From assembly GCF_018919165.1 (NCBI RefSeq), contig NZ_JAHLQM010000004.1, positions 60,414 to 124,413 of the forward strand: DNA of 64,000 bases, given 5' to 3'. Origin of the DNA: Amphibacillus sp. MSJ-3 (GTDB lineage: Bacteria > Bacillota > Bacilli > Bacillales > Amphibacillaceae). Position 1 is the first letter of the stretch. The number at the start of each line of letters is the position of its first letter. The translations under genes were made by a program, and so were the position numbers. This document shows positions 55,012 through 63,715 of the stretch, in pieces. The notes beneath the pieces are model-generated. The model did no database searches and was not told the DNA's origin. It was given only the letters and a program-made list of their open reading frames with translations.

Positions 55012-56244
55012 ATGAAAAATAAAACGAATCTATTTTTATTAGCTGTGATAGTTAGTGTTCTACATATTATCGCCCTTGGTTATATTTTGGTCTCACAAGG
55101 TGTGTTAACAAATATTAAGGCAGATAGTATCTTAATCATTGTGGCCGTTTTTATATTAAGTCTTATCGTTGCTTTACTTTTTTCTAATAGAAATTCAAAA
55201 GATATTCAATTAACACAAAAACGTCTTGATATTTTAGCTAGCGAGGAAATACTAGATTTCCCAGAGGGAACAGTGAAAGATAAAGAACTACAAAAGCTTA
55301 ATGAAAAATTAGCTAGTGCTCACAGTAACTTCAAAAAAATGTATCATTTTATTGCTAAGATTACAGATCACGTTAATGAACAAGCGAATGTTCTAAATAC
55401 GAGTGTAGCTGGTTTAACGAATGATAGCGACAATATTTCACATACGCTGCAAGAGATATCAAGTGGTGCTGATGAACAAGCTCAATCAGCATCTACCCTA
55501 ACTGAAACAATGCAACAATTTACTGAAACGATTATGCAAGTTGCGGTAAATGGTGAAGAAATCAAAAGCGAGTCTGAAAAGATGCTTAAGATAACGGATG
55601 AGGGTCAAGAATTAATGGATCAATCTGTAGATAAAATGAATATTATCGATCACACGATCAAACAATCGTTGGAAAAAGTTAAAGGTCTAGATGATATGAC
55701 TTTAAAAATCACTAAGCTTGTTACGGTTATTCAAGAAGTTGCGGAACAAACAAACCTATTAGCACTTAATGCAGCAATTGAAGCGGCTCGGGCCGGTGAA
55801 CATGGACAGGGGTTTGCTGTTGTTGCAGATGAAGTTCGCAAACTTGCAGAACAAGTGAGTTTGTCAGTCAATGATATTACAACGACAACAACGGGGATTC
55901 AAAAAGAATCTTCATCAGCTGTTGCTGCCCTAGAAGAAGGGTATCAAGCTGTTAGTGAAGGTTCAAAACAAATCCAAACAACAGGGGATACAATTAAAAA
56001 TCTAAATTCCATCATTAATAATATGAGTGGTGAAATTGCTAGTGTATCTAGTAGCTTATATCAGGTTCTCGACAATACGAAAATAATTAATGACTCCATC
56101 ACTAATATCGCAAGTGTATCTGAAGAATCAGCAGCAGGAATAGCTGAAGCAGATGCATCATCAGGACGATTGAATCAATCAATTAAAGAAATACAAGATA
56201 TGCAAGAAGAGTTTGAAAAAAATATCGCGGACCTATTTATTTAG
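55012..56244 (+). CDS. Methyl-accepting chemotaxis protein without an external sensor domain
   Basis: A 410-residue receptor. Two helices close to the N-terminus ([20 protein letters not shown] and [18 protein letters not shown]) are joined by only about 15 residues, so it has no extracellular ligand domain. The signalling domain is complete, with the tip [20 protein letters not shown], then [14 protein letters not shown]. It probably senses a membrane or cytoplasmic cue such as energy state. It is last in the Che cluster and is followed by a terminator. Confidence 0.93.
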   Translation: MKNKTNLFLLAVIVSVLHIIALGYILVSQGVLTNIKADSILIIVAVFILSLIVALLFSNRNSKDIQLTQKRLDILASEEILDFPEGTVKDKELQKLNEKLASAHSNFKKMYHFIAKITDHVNEQANVLNTSVAGLTNDSDNISHTLQEISSGADEQAQSASTLTETMQQFTETIMQVAVNGEEIKSESEKMLKITDEGQELMDQSVDKMNIIDHTIKQSLEKVKGLDDMTLKITKLVTVIQEVAEQTNLLALNAAIEAARAGEHGQGFAVVADEVRKLAEQVSLSVNDITTTTTGIQKESSSAVAALEEGYQAVSEGSKQIQTTGDTIKNLNSIINNMSGEIASVSSSLYQVLDNTKIINDSITNIASVSEESAAGIAEADASSGRLNQSIKEIQDMQEEFEKNIADLFI

Positions 56245-56250
56245 ATTAAA

Positions 56251-56279
56251 AAGAAATGCCAGAGTGCATTTCTTTTTTT
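56251..56279 (+). terminator. Terminator after the receptor gene
   Basis: AAGAAATGC (56251-56259) and GCATTTCTT (56266-56274) with a six-base loop, then Ts. Confidence 0.85.
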
Positions 56280-56363
56280 GTCCAATTAAACTGAAAGATT
56301 GCTTCTTACTGTGAAACAACATAGAATGAATTTAAGAGAATGTTGGAGAAAGGGGCTATAACC

Positions 56364-57527
56364 ATGCGGATTTATCAAATGTACATAAAGAATGAACGTC
56401 AAAGAAGGCTATTTGAAATGTCAGAAAGACTAGCTAACAAAGCACAAGAACGAGGGGAATTAGCTGAGAAAATGGCTGAATTATCAGTGGACATGATTGA
56501 AGATTTTCGTCGGGAAAACTTCTTTTCAATGACTCTACCTAAGACATTGGGTGGTGAAGGTTTATCGCTCTATGAATTCCTGTTAATTCAAGAAAGACTG
56601 GCTGTCGGTGATGGTGCTACTGCACTATCTGTAGGGTGGCATCTTGGAATTATCAAGGAACTTGCTGAAGAGCAAATTTGGCAACCGGAAATATTTGAAA
56701 AGTTTGCAAAAGAAGTTGTTGAAAAACAAGTAATCGTCAATCGAATCGCATCTGAGCGGGCGACCGGTAGTCCAACTCGAGGTGGTATACCTGAAACAAG
56801 AGCAGTAAGACAAGGTGACCACTATTACCTATCAGGAAGGAAAACCTTTTGTACAATGGCATCGGTTCTAGATTATTATATTGTATCGGCTTATGTTGAA
56901 GATAAAGATGCTGTTGGTTCATTTTTAGTTAAAAGTCATTCACCGGGTATATCGATTGAAAAAACATGGGATACACTAGGCATGCGTGGAACAGGCAGTG
57001 ATGATGTTATTTTTGATCAAGTAGAAGTAGATCTTGAAATGCTTGTTGAGTTAAATAATCAAGCAAATCCTCGTAAGGCAAAGGGCTGGTTATTACATAT
57101 CCCTGCTTGTTACTTAGGTATTGCGATTGCTGCAAGAAATGAAGCTATTCAATTTGCTAAAAGCTTTAAGCCGAATAGCTTAAAAACATCTATAGCAGAA
57201 GTACCGCACATCCAACAGAAAATTGGCGAAATGGATTTAAAATTAATGCAAGCCAGAAGCTTTATGTATCAAATAGCAACGGAATGGGACAATCGGACAC
57301 CTGAGGGCCGCCAAGAGATAAGCGCAGAGCTAGCAGCTGTAAAAACAGTAGCAACAAATGTAGCAAATGAGGTAGTTGACCTAGCGATGCGAATAGCTGG
57401 TGGAAGGGGATTGTCAAAAGAGAACCGTTTTGAACAATTTTATCGTGATGTTAGAGCCGGTTTGCACAATCCACCAATGGATGACATGGTGATTCAGATT
57501 TTAGCTAAGCGAGCCCTAAGTGAATAA
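56364..57527 (+). CDS. Acyl-CoA dehydrogenase family protein, YdbM-like
   Basis: A flavoprotein of about 387 residues with the acyl-CoA dehydrogenase fold. N-terminal helices carry FSMTLPKTLGGEGLSLYEF, the middle beta domain has ASERATGSPTRGG, GRKTFCTMAS and DTLGMRGTGSDDV, and the C-terminal helices end in MRIAGGRGLSKENRFEQFYR. It resembles B. subtilis YdbM. The exact acyl substrate is not predictable. I start at ATG 56364 because the ATG at 56340 overlaps the GGAGAAAGGGG ribosome binding site. A 20-bp hairpin follows immediately after the stop. Confidence 0.88.
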   Translation: MRIYQMYIKNERQRRLFEMSERLANKAQERGELAEKMAELSVDMIEDFRRENFFSMTLPKTLGGEGLSLYEFLLIQERLAVGDGATALSVGWHLGIIKELAEEQIWQPEIFEKFAKEVVEKQVIVNRIASERATGSPTRGGIPETRAVRQGDHYYLSGRKTFCTMASVLDYYIVSAYVEDKDAVGSFLVKSHSPGISIEKTWDTLGMRGTGSDDVIFDQVEVDLEMLVELNNQANPRKAKGWLLHIPACYLGIAIAARNEAIQFAKSFKPNSLKTSIAEVPHIQQKIGEMDLKLMQARSFMYQIATEWDNRTPEGRQEISAELAAVKTVATNVANEVVDLAMRIAGGRGLSKENRFEQFYRDVRAGLHNPPMDDMVIQILAKRALSE

Positions 57528-57531
57528 TAGT

Positions 57532-57578
57532 AATAAACACCCCTTAATATGGCATAGGCATATTAAGGGGTGTTTATT
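57532..57578 (+). promoter_or_regulatory. 20-bp perfect hairpin containing the ribosome binding site of the M14 peptidase gene
   Basis: AATAAACACCCCTTAATATG (57532-57551) and its exact complement (57559-57578) are separated by a 7-base loop. The 3' arm carries AAGGGGTG, the only Shine-Dalgarno sequence for ATG 57580. The hairpin fills the entire gap, so it could both stop transcription and hide the ribosome site. Confidence 0.8.
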
Positions 57579-57579
57579 C

Positions 57580-58491
57580 ATGAGAAATGGGTTAAAAAAG
57601 GATGATATCTATAGTTATTCAAAGCTTAAAGCAGATCTAGAAGCTTTAAAAGAGAAATTTCCGGAGCAAATTGATCTTATAACGATAGGTTCCTCTGTGG
57701 AAGGGCGAAATCTATATGCACTAAGAATAGGAACGGGGAAAAAGGCAATCCTTTGCCATGGTGCACATCATGCTAGAGAATGGCTGACAACATACTTAAT
57801 TATGGATTTTATAGATCATCTGCTAACAGATTGTAGTTGGCCTTGGTTAACGATGAGGGAAGAGTGGCTAGCAGATGTTAGCTTTTGCTTTATTCCAATG
57901 GTTAATCCAGATGGTGTGACTTTAGTGCAAGAAGGAAGTGAAAAGTCACAATACCAAAAAGAATTAATCTCTTGGAATCAAGGCTCAACAGACTTTACGA
58001 GTTGGAAGGCGAATAGTCGAGGAGTTGATTTAAATCGACAATACCCTGCAGATTGGGAGTCCATTCAAGCAGACCCGGGTAAACCGAGCCCCAGTCACTA
58101 TAAAGGGAATTGCCCACTCTCAGAACCTGAATCACGAGCTTTATATCAATTTGTACAGCAAAATCATTTTGATTGTGCCCTTGCTTATCATTCCTCGGGA
58201 GAAGAAATATTTTGGCGTTACACATTACCAGATCATTTAGTTCATCAACATCGATCACTAGCAGAAAAGTTAGCAGAAGTAACCTGTTATCAATTGATTG
58301 AACCTGAAGGGACACCTAGTGGTGGTGGTTTTACTGACTGGTTTTTGACCGAATTTAAAAGGCCGGCTTTCACAATCGAGATTGCTCCATTTATTGGGCC
58401 ACGGCCCGTTCCTAATCATTTATATAAGCAAATCTTTGAAGCAAATGAACTCGTCCTTTATACAATTGCATCACATTTAAGAGGCGATTAG
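57580..58491 (+). CDS. M14-family metallocarboxypeptidase (gamma-D-glutamyl-DAP type)
   Basis: A 303-residue zinc peptidase. Zinc ligands are in CHGAHHAREWLTT (HxxE) and the later ALAYHSSGEEIFW. MVNPDGV, SRGVDLNRQYP and the C-terminal catalytic glutamate in FTIEIAPF complete the M14 set. It resembles Bacillus endopeptidase I/YqgT, which cuts gamma-D-Glu-DAP bonds in wall peptides, but lacks LysM domains and a signal peptide. It may therefore recycle wall peptides in the cytoplasm or forespore. Its ribosome site is inside a 20-bp hairpin. Confidence 0.88.
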   Translation: MRNGLKKDDIYSYSKLKADLEALKEKFPEQIDLITIGSSVEGRNLYALRIGTGKKAILCHGAHHAREWLTTYLIMDFIDHLLTDCSWPWLTMREEWLADVSFCFIPMVNPDGVTLVQEGSEKSQYQKELISWNQGSTDFTSWKANSRGVDLNRQYPADWESIQADPGKPSPSHYKGNCPLSEPESRALYQFVQQNHFDCALAYHSSGEEIFWRYTLPDHLVHQHRSLAEKLAEVTCYQLIEPEGTPSGGGFTDWFLTEFKRPAFTIEIAPFIGPRPVPNHLYKQIFEANELVLYTIASHLRGD

Positions 58492-58684
58492 TAAGTATTG
58501 AAATATTCACTCCCTAATTTACGGTAAAATCTGAGAGAAGAGCTTGCTGTCGGAAACTAGTTAAAGTTTTTTAGAAATCTGCTGTTAACTTTTCTAAAGT
58601 AGAAAGTACAATACTTGCAAAAAGACATACAAATCCTTTGGAAAATTGATATAATTAATGTATCAAACGGTAAGGGGTGGTCTC

Positions 58685-59104
58685 ATGTTCAAACATATTT
58701 TATTAGCTTCAGATGGATCAGAATATGCAATTCGTGCGAGTGAGAAGGCAATTTATCTTGCTCAAAATAATCCAGAATCGAAAATAACAATTTTATATGT
58801 TGTTGATGCAGCAACATCGAAAGCTGATGCTACACATCTTTATAGTGCTTCTGAATTAGATAAAAGTCGAAGAGAAAAGTTAGAGATTTCAGAACGAAAG
58901 TTACAAAAAGCTGAAGTAGACTATGAGATTAAAATATTACATGGTGATCCAGGTCCGACAATTGTCAAATATGCGAATGAAAATAATGTTGATTTATGCG
59001 TGATAGGTAGTAGAGGATTAAATAGGCTACAAGAGATGGTATTGGGGAGCGTTAGTCACAAGGTGGCTAAGCGTGTAGAATGCCCGGTATTAATTGTTAA
59101 GTAA
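58685..59104 (+). CDS. Universal stress protein UspA family
   Basis: A protein of about 139 residues with a single Usp domain. It has FKHILLASDGSEYAIRAS at the start and the ATP-binding pattern VIGSRGLNRLQEMVLGSVS near the end. It probably binds ATP and helps survival in starvation or stress. I start at ATG 58685 with AAGGGGTGG upstream; an earlier ATG at 58658 lacks one. Confidence 0.9.
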   Translation: MFKHILLASDGSEYAIRASEKAIYLAQNNPESKITILYVVDAATSKADATHLYSASELDKSRREKLEISERKLQKAEVDYEIKILHGDPGPTIVKYANENNVDLCVIGSRGLNRLQEMVLGSVSHKVAKRVECPVLIVK

Positions 59105-59433
59105 GGATAATCCCTAATCAATGGTAAGGGCAGATCAATTATTTTGTTTAACCCTATTGTATAGTGGAAAATAATAAAAGAGCTAGTATTAGGGTGAAAT
59201 TCACTACCAATCCCTAGGTTTTTGCCATTGAACGACAAGCTTTTACCATCAAGTGATAGATGATTCTAAATAGTCTTTGAATTGATTATCCGCTCATATT
59301 TAGTAAAATAAAAATGTAAAGTGATATCAGATTAGGTGGTGTCTTCTTGTCATTATTTTGTCTCCTCGGAGCGATTAGTGAACTGACCTTATGTGATCTG
59401 TCTAAAGTAGTGTAACCTATCCGAAAATTAGAA
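59105..59433. other. Spacer between the Usp gene and zur, with a weak small ORF
   Basis: AGGTGGT near 59334-59340 precedes TTG 59349, which could encode 22 residues (MSLFCLLGAISELTLCDLSK and two more). There is no homology, so it is not called as a gene. Nothing else is recognised. Confidence 0.35.
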
Positions 59434-59468
59434 AACTCCTTCTAGAGTGTATACTCTATAGAAGGAGT
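59434..59468. terminator. Terminator after zur
   Basis: AACTCCTTCTAGAGT and ACTCTATAGAAGGAGTT form a long, nearly perfect stem with a GTAT loop; on the minus strand TTTTC follows. Confidence 0.75.
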
Positions 59469-59487
59469 TGTTCATTTAATTGAGTTT

Positions 59488-59895
59488 TTAGTGGCAGACT
59501 GGGCATAGACCATAGACTTCGAATTTATGATCTTCAATAATGAAGTTATCTAATTCTTTAGATAAGTGATTCATCGGACAACACTTTATTTCTTGAGTCA
59601 CACCACATTTTCTACAAATGAAATGATGATGGTGGTGGTCCGCACAGGAAATCTGATAGTGTTTCTCACCAGCCAATTCAGTACACTCAAGAATTCCTAG
59701 CTCATGAAAAAGATTGAGGTTTCGGTAGATTGTATCAAGGCTAATTCCTGAAAAATGAGATTTCATGTAATTTAATAAATCCTTTGCCGTACGATAACGA
59801 TCTTCCTTGAGAAAGTAGGTTAAAATAACCTCGCGCTTATCCGTATATTTATAGCCTGCATTTTTTAGTATAGATAATGCCTCTTCGATGTTCAT
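59488..59895 (-). CDS. zur: Zinc uptake regulator Zur (Fur family)
   Basis: A 135-residue Fur-family repressor. The DNA-binding domain has YKYTDKREVILTYFL and SLDTIYRNLNLFHELGILE. The metal site is ADHHHHHFICRKCG, and a second CxxC is at the C-terminus (GLCPVCH), forming the structural zinc site. Its place as the last gene of znuC-znuB-zur supports Zur over PerR or Fur. The start overlaps the znuB stop. A Zur box precedes znuC, so it represses its own operon when zinc is ample. Confidence 0.92.
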   Translation of the reverse strand: MNIEEALSILKNAGYKYTDKREVILTYFLKEDRYRTAKDLLNYMKSHFSGISLDTIYRNLNLFHELGILECTELAGEKHYQISCADHHHHHFICRKCGVTQEIKCCPMNHLSKELDNFIIEDHKFEVYGLCPVCH

Positions 59896-60746
59896 TAGAT
59901 CGCCTTCTTTCTCTTTATACTAAGTAAGAGTTTTTTACCACTTATCGTTAATAGTAGAATAAGAATTGAGATCATCACGATTGTTCCACCTGGTGGAATT
60001 TCTAAATAGTAACCAGATATTAAACCACCAATAACTGAAATTTCACCAAAAATAATTGAATAGATAATCGTTTGTTTAAATCCTTTTGCTAGTCGGATGC
60101 TGGCCGCAACTGGTAATGTCATTAAAGCAGAAACTAGCAGAACTCCAACAATTCGAATCGAGGCAGCAATCACTAAAGCTGTTAAAATAATAAATAGAAA
60201 ATGAATCCCTTGTGAGTGGATACCTGATACCTTTGCATGTTCCTCATCAAATGACAACATAAAAAGTTCTTTATAAAAGACTACAAGTGTTGACACGACA
60301 ATAATTGAGATAATTAAAATCCCATATAAATCGTTACGACTAACCGCGGACACTGAACCGAATAAATAATTGTATAGGTCATTGTTAAAACCATCAGCTA
60401 ATGAAATAAAAATAACACTTAGTCCAACTCCAGCCGATAAAATTATCGGTATTGCCAATTCTTGAAAAGCTGAGTAAACGCGTCGTAACCGTTCTATTAA
60501 TATTGCCCCAACAACAGAAAATAGCGTGCCATAATAAAAGGGGGTTAAAAATAATAAGCCATATTTTTTTTCAATAAAAAGGCCAAAAGCAATACCAGCC
60601 AAGGTAACATGGGAAAGACCATCTGCAATTAATGAAAGTCGTCTTACAACGATAAATGATCCTAATAATGGAGCGATTAATCCGATTAATAGCCCGGTAT
60701 ATAATGTATTTTGTAAAAACTCATATTGAAAAAAATGTGTTAACAT
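59895..60746 (-). CDS. znuB: Zinc ABC importer permease ZnuB
   Basis: A 283-residue ABC-3 family permease with about eight helices (for example TGLLIGLIAPLLGSFIVVRR, IRIVGVLLVSALMTLPVAAS and IILSAGVGLSVIFISLADGF). The family pattern GLSHVTLAGIAFG is present. It pairs with ZnuC and is regulated with zur. No zinc-binding lipoprotein (ZnuA) gene is in this cluster, so that subunit must be encoded elsewhere. Confidence 0.93.
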   Translation of the reverse strand: MLTHFFQYEFLQNTLYTGLLIGLIAPLLGSFIVVRRLSLIADGLSHVTLAGIAFGLFIEKKYGLLFLTPFYYGTLFSVVGAILIERLRRVYSAFQELAIPIILSAGVGLSVIFISLADGFNNDLYNYLFGSVSAVSRNDLYGILIISIIVVSTLVVFYKELFMLSFDEEHAKVSGIHSQGIHFLFIILTALVIAASIRIVGVLLVSALMTLPVAASIRLAKGFKQTIIYSIIFGEISVIGGLISGYYLEIPPGGTIVMISILILLLTISGKKLLLSIKRKKAI

Positions 60747-60760
60747 AATGAAGCACTTCC

Positions 60761-61516
60761 TTAATCATGATGGGTCACTAAATTTAAATCGTGACCATAA
60801 AATTGCGAAATTTGTTGTTCCGATAAACTAGAAAAATCAGCTGTTTTCCCATGGAAATGCATCACTTTATTTAAACAAGCTACACCATTTACATATTTAG
60901 TAACTGTACCAATATCGTGTGAAACGAGCAATAAGGTAATGTTATTCTCTTTATTTAATTTATCTAATAGTCGATAAAATTTTTGGACATTTTCCGTATC
61001 AATTCCAACAGTTGGTTCATCTAAAATCAGTAGTTTAGGATTACTGACGAGTGCTCTAGCAATAAATATGCGTTGTTGCTGGCCACCAGATAAATCACCG
61101 ATATTTTGATTAATATAGTCAGACATCCCAACAGTCGCAATTGCATCAGCAACCTTTTTTCGATCTGCCTTGGTAAAGAACTTAAAGTAGCCAATACTTG
61201 CAGTTAATCCTGTTGACACAACTTCTTTAACCGTGGCCGGAAATCCACGATTAAATGAATTTGACTTCTGCGATACAAAACCAATGCGGTTCCAATCTTT
61301 AAAATGTTCGATCTTTTGTCCAAATAAACGAATGGATCCTTGTTGTGGTGTGATTAGACCAAGTAATAATTTGATTAATGTTGTTTTACCACCACCATTT
61401 GGACCGATTAAACCTAAGAAATCCCCTTCATATATATTGATATTAATATGATTTAAAGCCATTTTATCTTCATATGCATAGTGAAGATCCTTAATTTCTA
61501 CGATTGGCTCTGTCAT
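60761..61516 (-). CDS. znuC: Zinc ABC importer ATPase ZnuC
   Basis: A 251-residue ATPase: Walker A GPNGGGKTT, signature LSGGQQQRIFIARAL, Walker B LLILDEPTVGID and H-loop VSHD. This GGGKTT form is typical of metal ABC-3 ATPases. It is the first gene of the operon, with GGAGGT before the ATG. The promoter overlaps a Zur box at 61589-61611. Confidence 0.94.
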   Translation of the reverse strand: MTEPIVEIKDLHYAYEDKMALNHININIYEGDFLGLIGPNGGGKTTLIKLLLGLITPQQGSIRLFGQKIEHFKDWNRIGFVSQKSNSFNRGFPATVKEVVSTGLTASIGYFKFFTKADRKKVADAIATVGMSDYINQNIGDLSGGQQQRIFIARALVSNPKLLILDEPTVGIDTENVQKFYRLLDKLNKENNITLLLVSHDIGTVTKYVNGVACLNKVMHFHGKTADFSSLSEQQISQFYGHDLNLVTHHD

Positions 61517-61563
61517 TGTTTACCTCCAATCCTTAAAGCAACGATTAAGTATTTCTATTTCCG

Positions 61564-61611
61564 ATTGTAACTTATCTTTTGTTGTTTGTAAATAGGAATG
61601 ATTACGGTTTA
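61564..61611 (-). promoter_or_regulatory. Zur box overlapping the znuC promoter
   Basis: TAAATAGGAATGATTACGGT plus TTA (61589-61611) matches the Bacillus Zur consensus TAAATCGTAATNATTACGAT plus TTA at all but three places. On the minus strand TTTACA (61592-61587), a 17-base spacer and TACAAT (61569-61564) form a promoter whose -35 lies in the box. Confidence 0.8.
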
Positions 61612-61788
61612 TGTTGAATTAATTGACTTTAAGCCATCCCCTTCAATCATATAAACAAAACCATTTGATGATAAGTGGAGGAGCAATCGTCAATAAGCTC
61701 TGGTCCCTTATCTAATATTGAGTGATGGAAGTCATGCAGTTAGTGAAGATTCACCTGATTAAATGAAGTTTTTAGATAAAAAAGAGAA
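61612..61788. other. Spacer upstream of the zur operon
   Basis: No gene is seen. GAGTGATGGAAGT... and AAATGAAGTTTTTAG weakly recall the dispersed repeat, but the match is too short to call. Confidence 0.3.
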
Positions 61789-61840
61789 ATCCTAAAGATT
61801 CGCTGGTTCACCATTATAGATGGTAATCGATCTTTAGGAT
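61789..61840 (-). terminator. Terminator after the CotF-like gene
   Basis: ATCCTAAAGAT and ATCTTTAGGAT form a perfect 11-bp stem with an inner ACCAT/ATGGT pair. On the minus strand it is followed by TTCTCTTTTTT. Confidence 0.7.
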
Positions 61841-61855
61841 ATTCTTAATTCCTCT

Positions 61856-62176
61856 TTAATTAGCTGGAAATTGATTCAGATAACCAGTAAATTGTTGAAC
61901 TGCTTGATCAATCTGTTGTTGATCTGCTTTCTCTAGGCTATACCAGCCATTTTTAAACATGAGGTTATAGAGATGGCGTTGCTGATTTTGAGTTTCAGTA
62001 AAAATTTGTAGTAAATTTTCATAGAATGTGTGGTTACTGGCTTCATTTAATGCTGTCGAATAACCGTCAGTCATATATTTTTCTGTTGCAAGAAAATCAT
62101 TGATGATATCACGATCATTTAACTTTGGTGTCTTTTCGATAGGTGTTTCTGGATTTTGAACTTTACTTGTATGCAC
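61856..62176 (-). CDS. CotF-like spore coat protein (1)
   Basis: A 106-residue four-helix type protein with LNDRDIINDFLATEKYMTDG, then YSTALNEASNHTFYENLLQI. This resembles the C-terminal half of CotF/YraF spore coat proteins. The start is a GTG with AGGGGG upstream. It is in a two-gene unit with a related protein 12 bases upstream. A role in the spore coat is inferred from family resemblance. Confidence 0.7.
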   Translation of the reverse strand: MHTSKVQNPETPIEKTPKLNDRDIINDFLATEKYMTDGYSTALNEASNHTFYENLLQIFTETQNQQRHLYNLMFKNGWYSLEKADQQQIDQAVQQFTGYLNQFPAN

Positions 62177-62188
62177 TTTTATTCCCCC

Positions 62189-62443
62189 TTATTGATTAGC
62201 TTGATTGGATTGACTTTTGGTAAAGTTAAGTAGTTGTTGATAATGTTTCTGATGCATTTTTCCAACCTGTTCAATTGCCTGCTTGATTTCTGGTAATTGA
62301 CAATGATTTGCTAGATCATGCGCTTTTTTTATTACATTTAAATTCCATGACATCATATCTGTGAGATATAGCAGATCTTTCGTGCTAATCATCATTGGTG
62401 GTTGTGGCATTGTTCCATTACTTTGTTGATTGACTTGTTGCAT
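62189..62443 (-). CDS. CotF-like spore coat protein (2)
   Basis: A protein of about 84 residues with a Gln/Pro-rich head (MQQVNQQSNGTMPQPPMMIS) and helical pairs TKDLLYLTDMMSWNLNVIKK and KMHQKHYQQLLNFTKS. It is similar in type to small CotF-like proteins. I start at ATG 62443, eight bases after AGGGAGG; two ATGs or a TTG upstream lie too near that site. It is first in the coat-type unit. Confidence 0.65.
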   Translation of the reverse strand: MQQVNQQSNGTMPQPPMMISTKDLLYLTDMMSWNLNVIKKAHDLANHCQLPEIKQAIEQVGKMHQKHYQQLLNFTKSQSNQANQ

Positions 62444-62593
62444 ATTCATATCCTCCCTGTACAATGGTAATACTGATAATGTGGCTTAAAAATGCAAAGA
62501 TATACATCAAATTAATAAGCAATTCGCTAGCCAAAAAGTAATAACAAACCTATACTGTACTTAACGATCAATTTTAATTTAGGAGTGAAGCGG

Positions 62594-62947
62594 ATGCTTG
62601 ATTTTTATTGTTATCCAAAGTGTAGTACATGCCGTAAAGCTAAGAAGTGGCTGGATGATAACAACCTTGACTATCATGATTTTCACATTGTTAATCAGAC
62701 TCCAACTAAAGAGCAAATGAGCTTGATTATCGAGAAAAGCCAATTACCTATAAAAAAATTTTTTAATACAAGTGGGAAAAAGTATCGTGAACTTCAATTG
62801 AAAGATAAATTAGCCCAGATGTCAGATGATGAAAAACTGACCTTACTTGTCTCAGATGGTATGTTAATGAAACGTCCTTTGGCTTTTGATGGTGAAAAGG
62901 TAACAGTTGGTTTTAAAGAAGAAGAGTTTGAAGAAAACTGGAAGTAA
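62594..62947 (+). CDS. yusI: ArsC/Spx-like thioredoxin-fold protein, YusI-like
   Basis: A 117-residue protein with the redox CxxC motif in YPKCSTCRKAKKWLDDNN, then LPIKKFFNTSGKKYREL and MLMKRPLAFDG. It resembles YusI in the arsenate reductase/Spx family. Spx binds RNA polymerase, but YusI-type proteins may instead be reductases; the role is open. I start at ATG 62594 with AGGAG eight bases upstream. It is 14 bases before gcvH, as in B. subtilis. Confidence 0.88.
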   Translation: MLDFYCYPKCSTCRKAKKWLDDNNLDYHDFHIVNQTPTKEQMSLIIEKSQLPIKKFFNTSGKKYRELQLKDKLAQMSDDEKLTLLVSDGMLMKRPLAFDGEKVTVGFKEEEFEENWK

Positions 62948-62961
62948 AATAGGAGGAAGAA

Positions 62962-63348
62962 ATGATGAGTGTACCAAATAATTTAAAATATTCAGATGAA
63001 CATGTTTGGGTAAAGGAGGAAAATGGTAAATTAAAAATCGGAATCACTGACCATGCTCAAGATGAATTAGGTTCGATTGTCTTTGTCGAATTACCTGAGG
63101 TTGACGATCAATTGGTTGCAACTGAAACATTTGGGAGTGTTGAATCAGTAAAAACCGTTTCAGAATTATATGCACCAATTGATGCAGTTGTAGTTGAGGT
63201 AAACGAGGCATTAGAGGATAGCCCTGAGCTTGTAAACGACTCTCCTTATGATGAGGGATGGATACTTATCGCTGAGCCAACAGACGATACAAAACTTAAT
63301 GAACTATTGACACCAGAACAGTACGAAGAAGTTCTAGATCAAGAATAA
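62962..63348 (+). CDS. gcvH: Glycine cleavage system H protein
   Basis: A 128-residue lipoyl carrier that shuttles the aminomethyl group in glycine cleavage. The lipoylated lysine is in [15 protein letters not shown] (about residue 64). The hammerhead fold is complete to WILIAEPTD. In Bacillus it is also the first acceptor of lipoate, later passed to E2 subunits. LplJ, which attaches lipoate, is encoded at 41743. AGGAGGAAG gives the start. No gcvT or gcvP lies nearby. Confidence 0.95.
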   Translation: MMSVPNNLKYSDEHVWVKEENGKLKIGITDHAQDELGSIVFVELPEVDDQLVATETFGSVESVKTVSELYAPIDAVVVEVNEALEDSPELVNDSPYDEGWILIAEPTDDTKLNELLTPEQYEEVLDQE

Positions 63349-63580
63349 AGGACAGCGTAATACCGTGGTCCTTAATTACTTTTGAGCATTCGATGGTTTA
63401 GGGCTCATGGTAGGTGAAAATAAGTTAAAGGGTATTGCAGATTAGCTAATTTTTAAAGCCCATTTCAATTACACAAAGGAAATCATCAGTAAGCGTGTGA
63501 TACGTTCATTCTATATAAAGTGGTACCATTTTAGGGATCAATCAAGTTGAAATGAACTTACAATCAGTTTTAACGGATTT
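63349..63580. other. gcvH downstream spacer
   Basis: A weak AAGGAC/GTCCTT stem (63348-63373) may terminate gcvH. Around 63442-63465 the DNA reads AAGCCCATTTCAATTACAC, which resembles 53285-53305. No gene is seen. Confidence 0.4.
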
Positions 63581-63668
63581 CCGAAAGAAGTCTCCCATCC
63601 TCAAGGAATGAGAAGGACGATAGGCCCAATGAGTAAGTGGGAGATGAATTTCGGTTGGCTTTAGCCAA
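63581..63668 (+). repeat. Structured left end of an IS200/IS605 element
   Basis: CCGAAA/TTTCGG (63581-63586, 63649-63654) encloses TCTCCCA/TGGGAGA (63591-63597, 63638-63644). A separate hairpin TTGGCTTTAGCCAA (63655-63668) follows. Subterminal hairpins are the recognition sites of Y1 transposases. The outer element boundary cannot be fixed here. Confidence 0.5.
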
Positions 63669-63715
63669 AGTTTGTGATACAATCAGTCTTAGCTGAATAA
63701 AGGACTGATATACCA

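Noticed and set aside
63515..63540. T-box-like GTGGTACCATTTTAGG near the window end
   Set aside because: No specifier-loop or anti-terminator architecture around it, and no amino-acid gene downstream.
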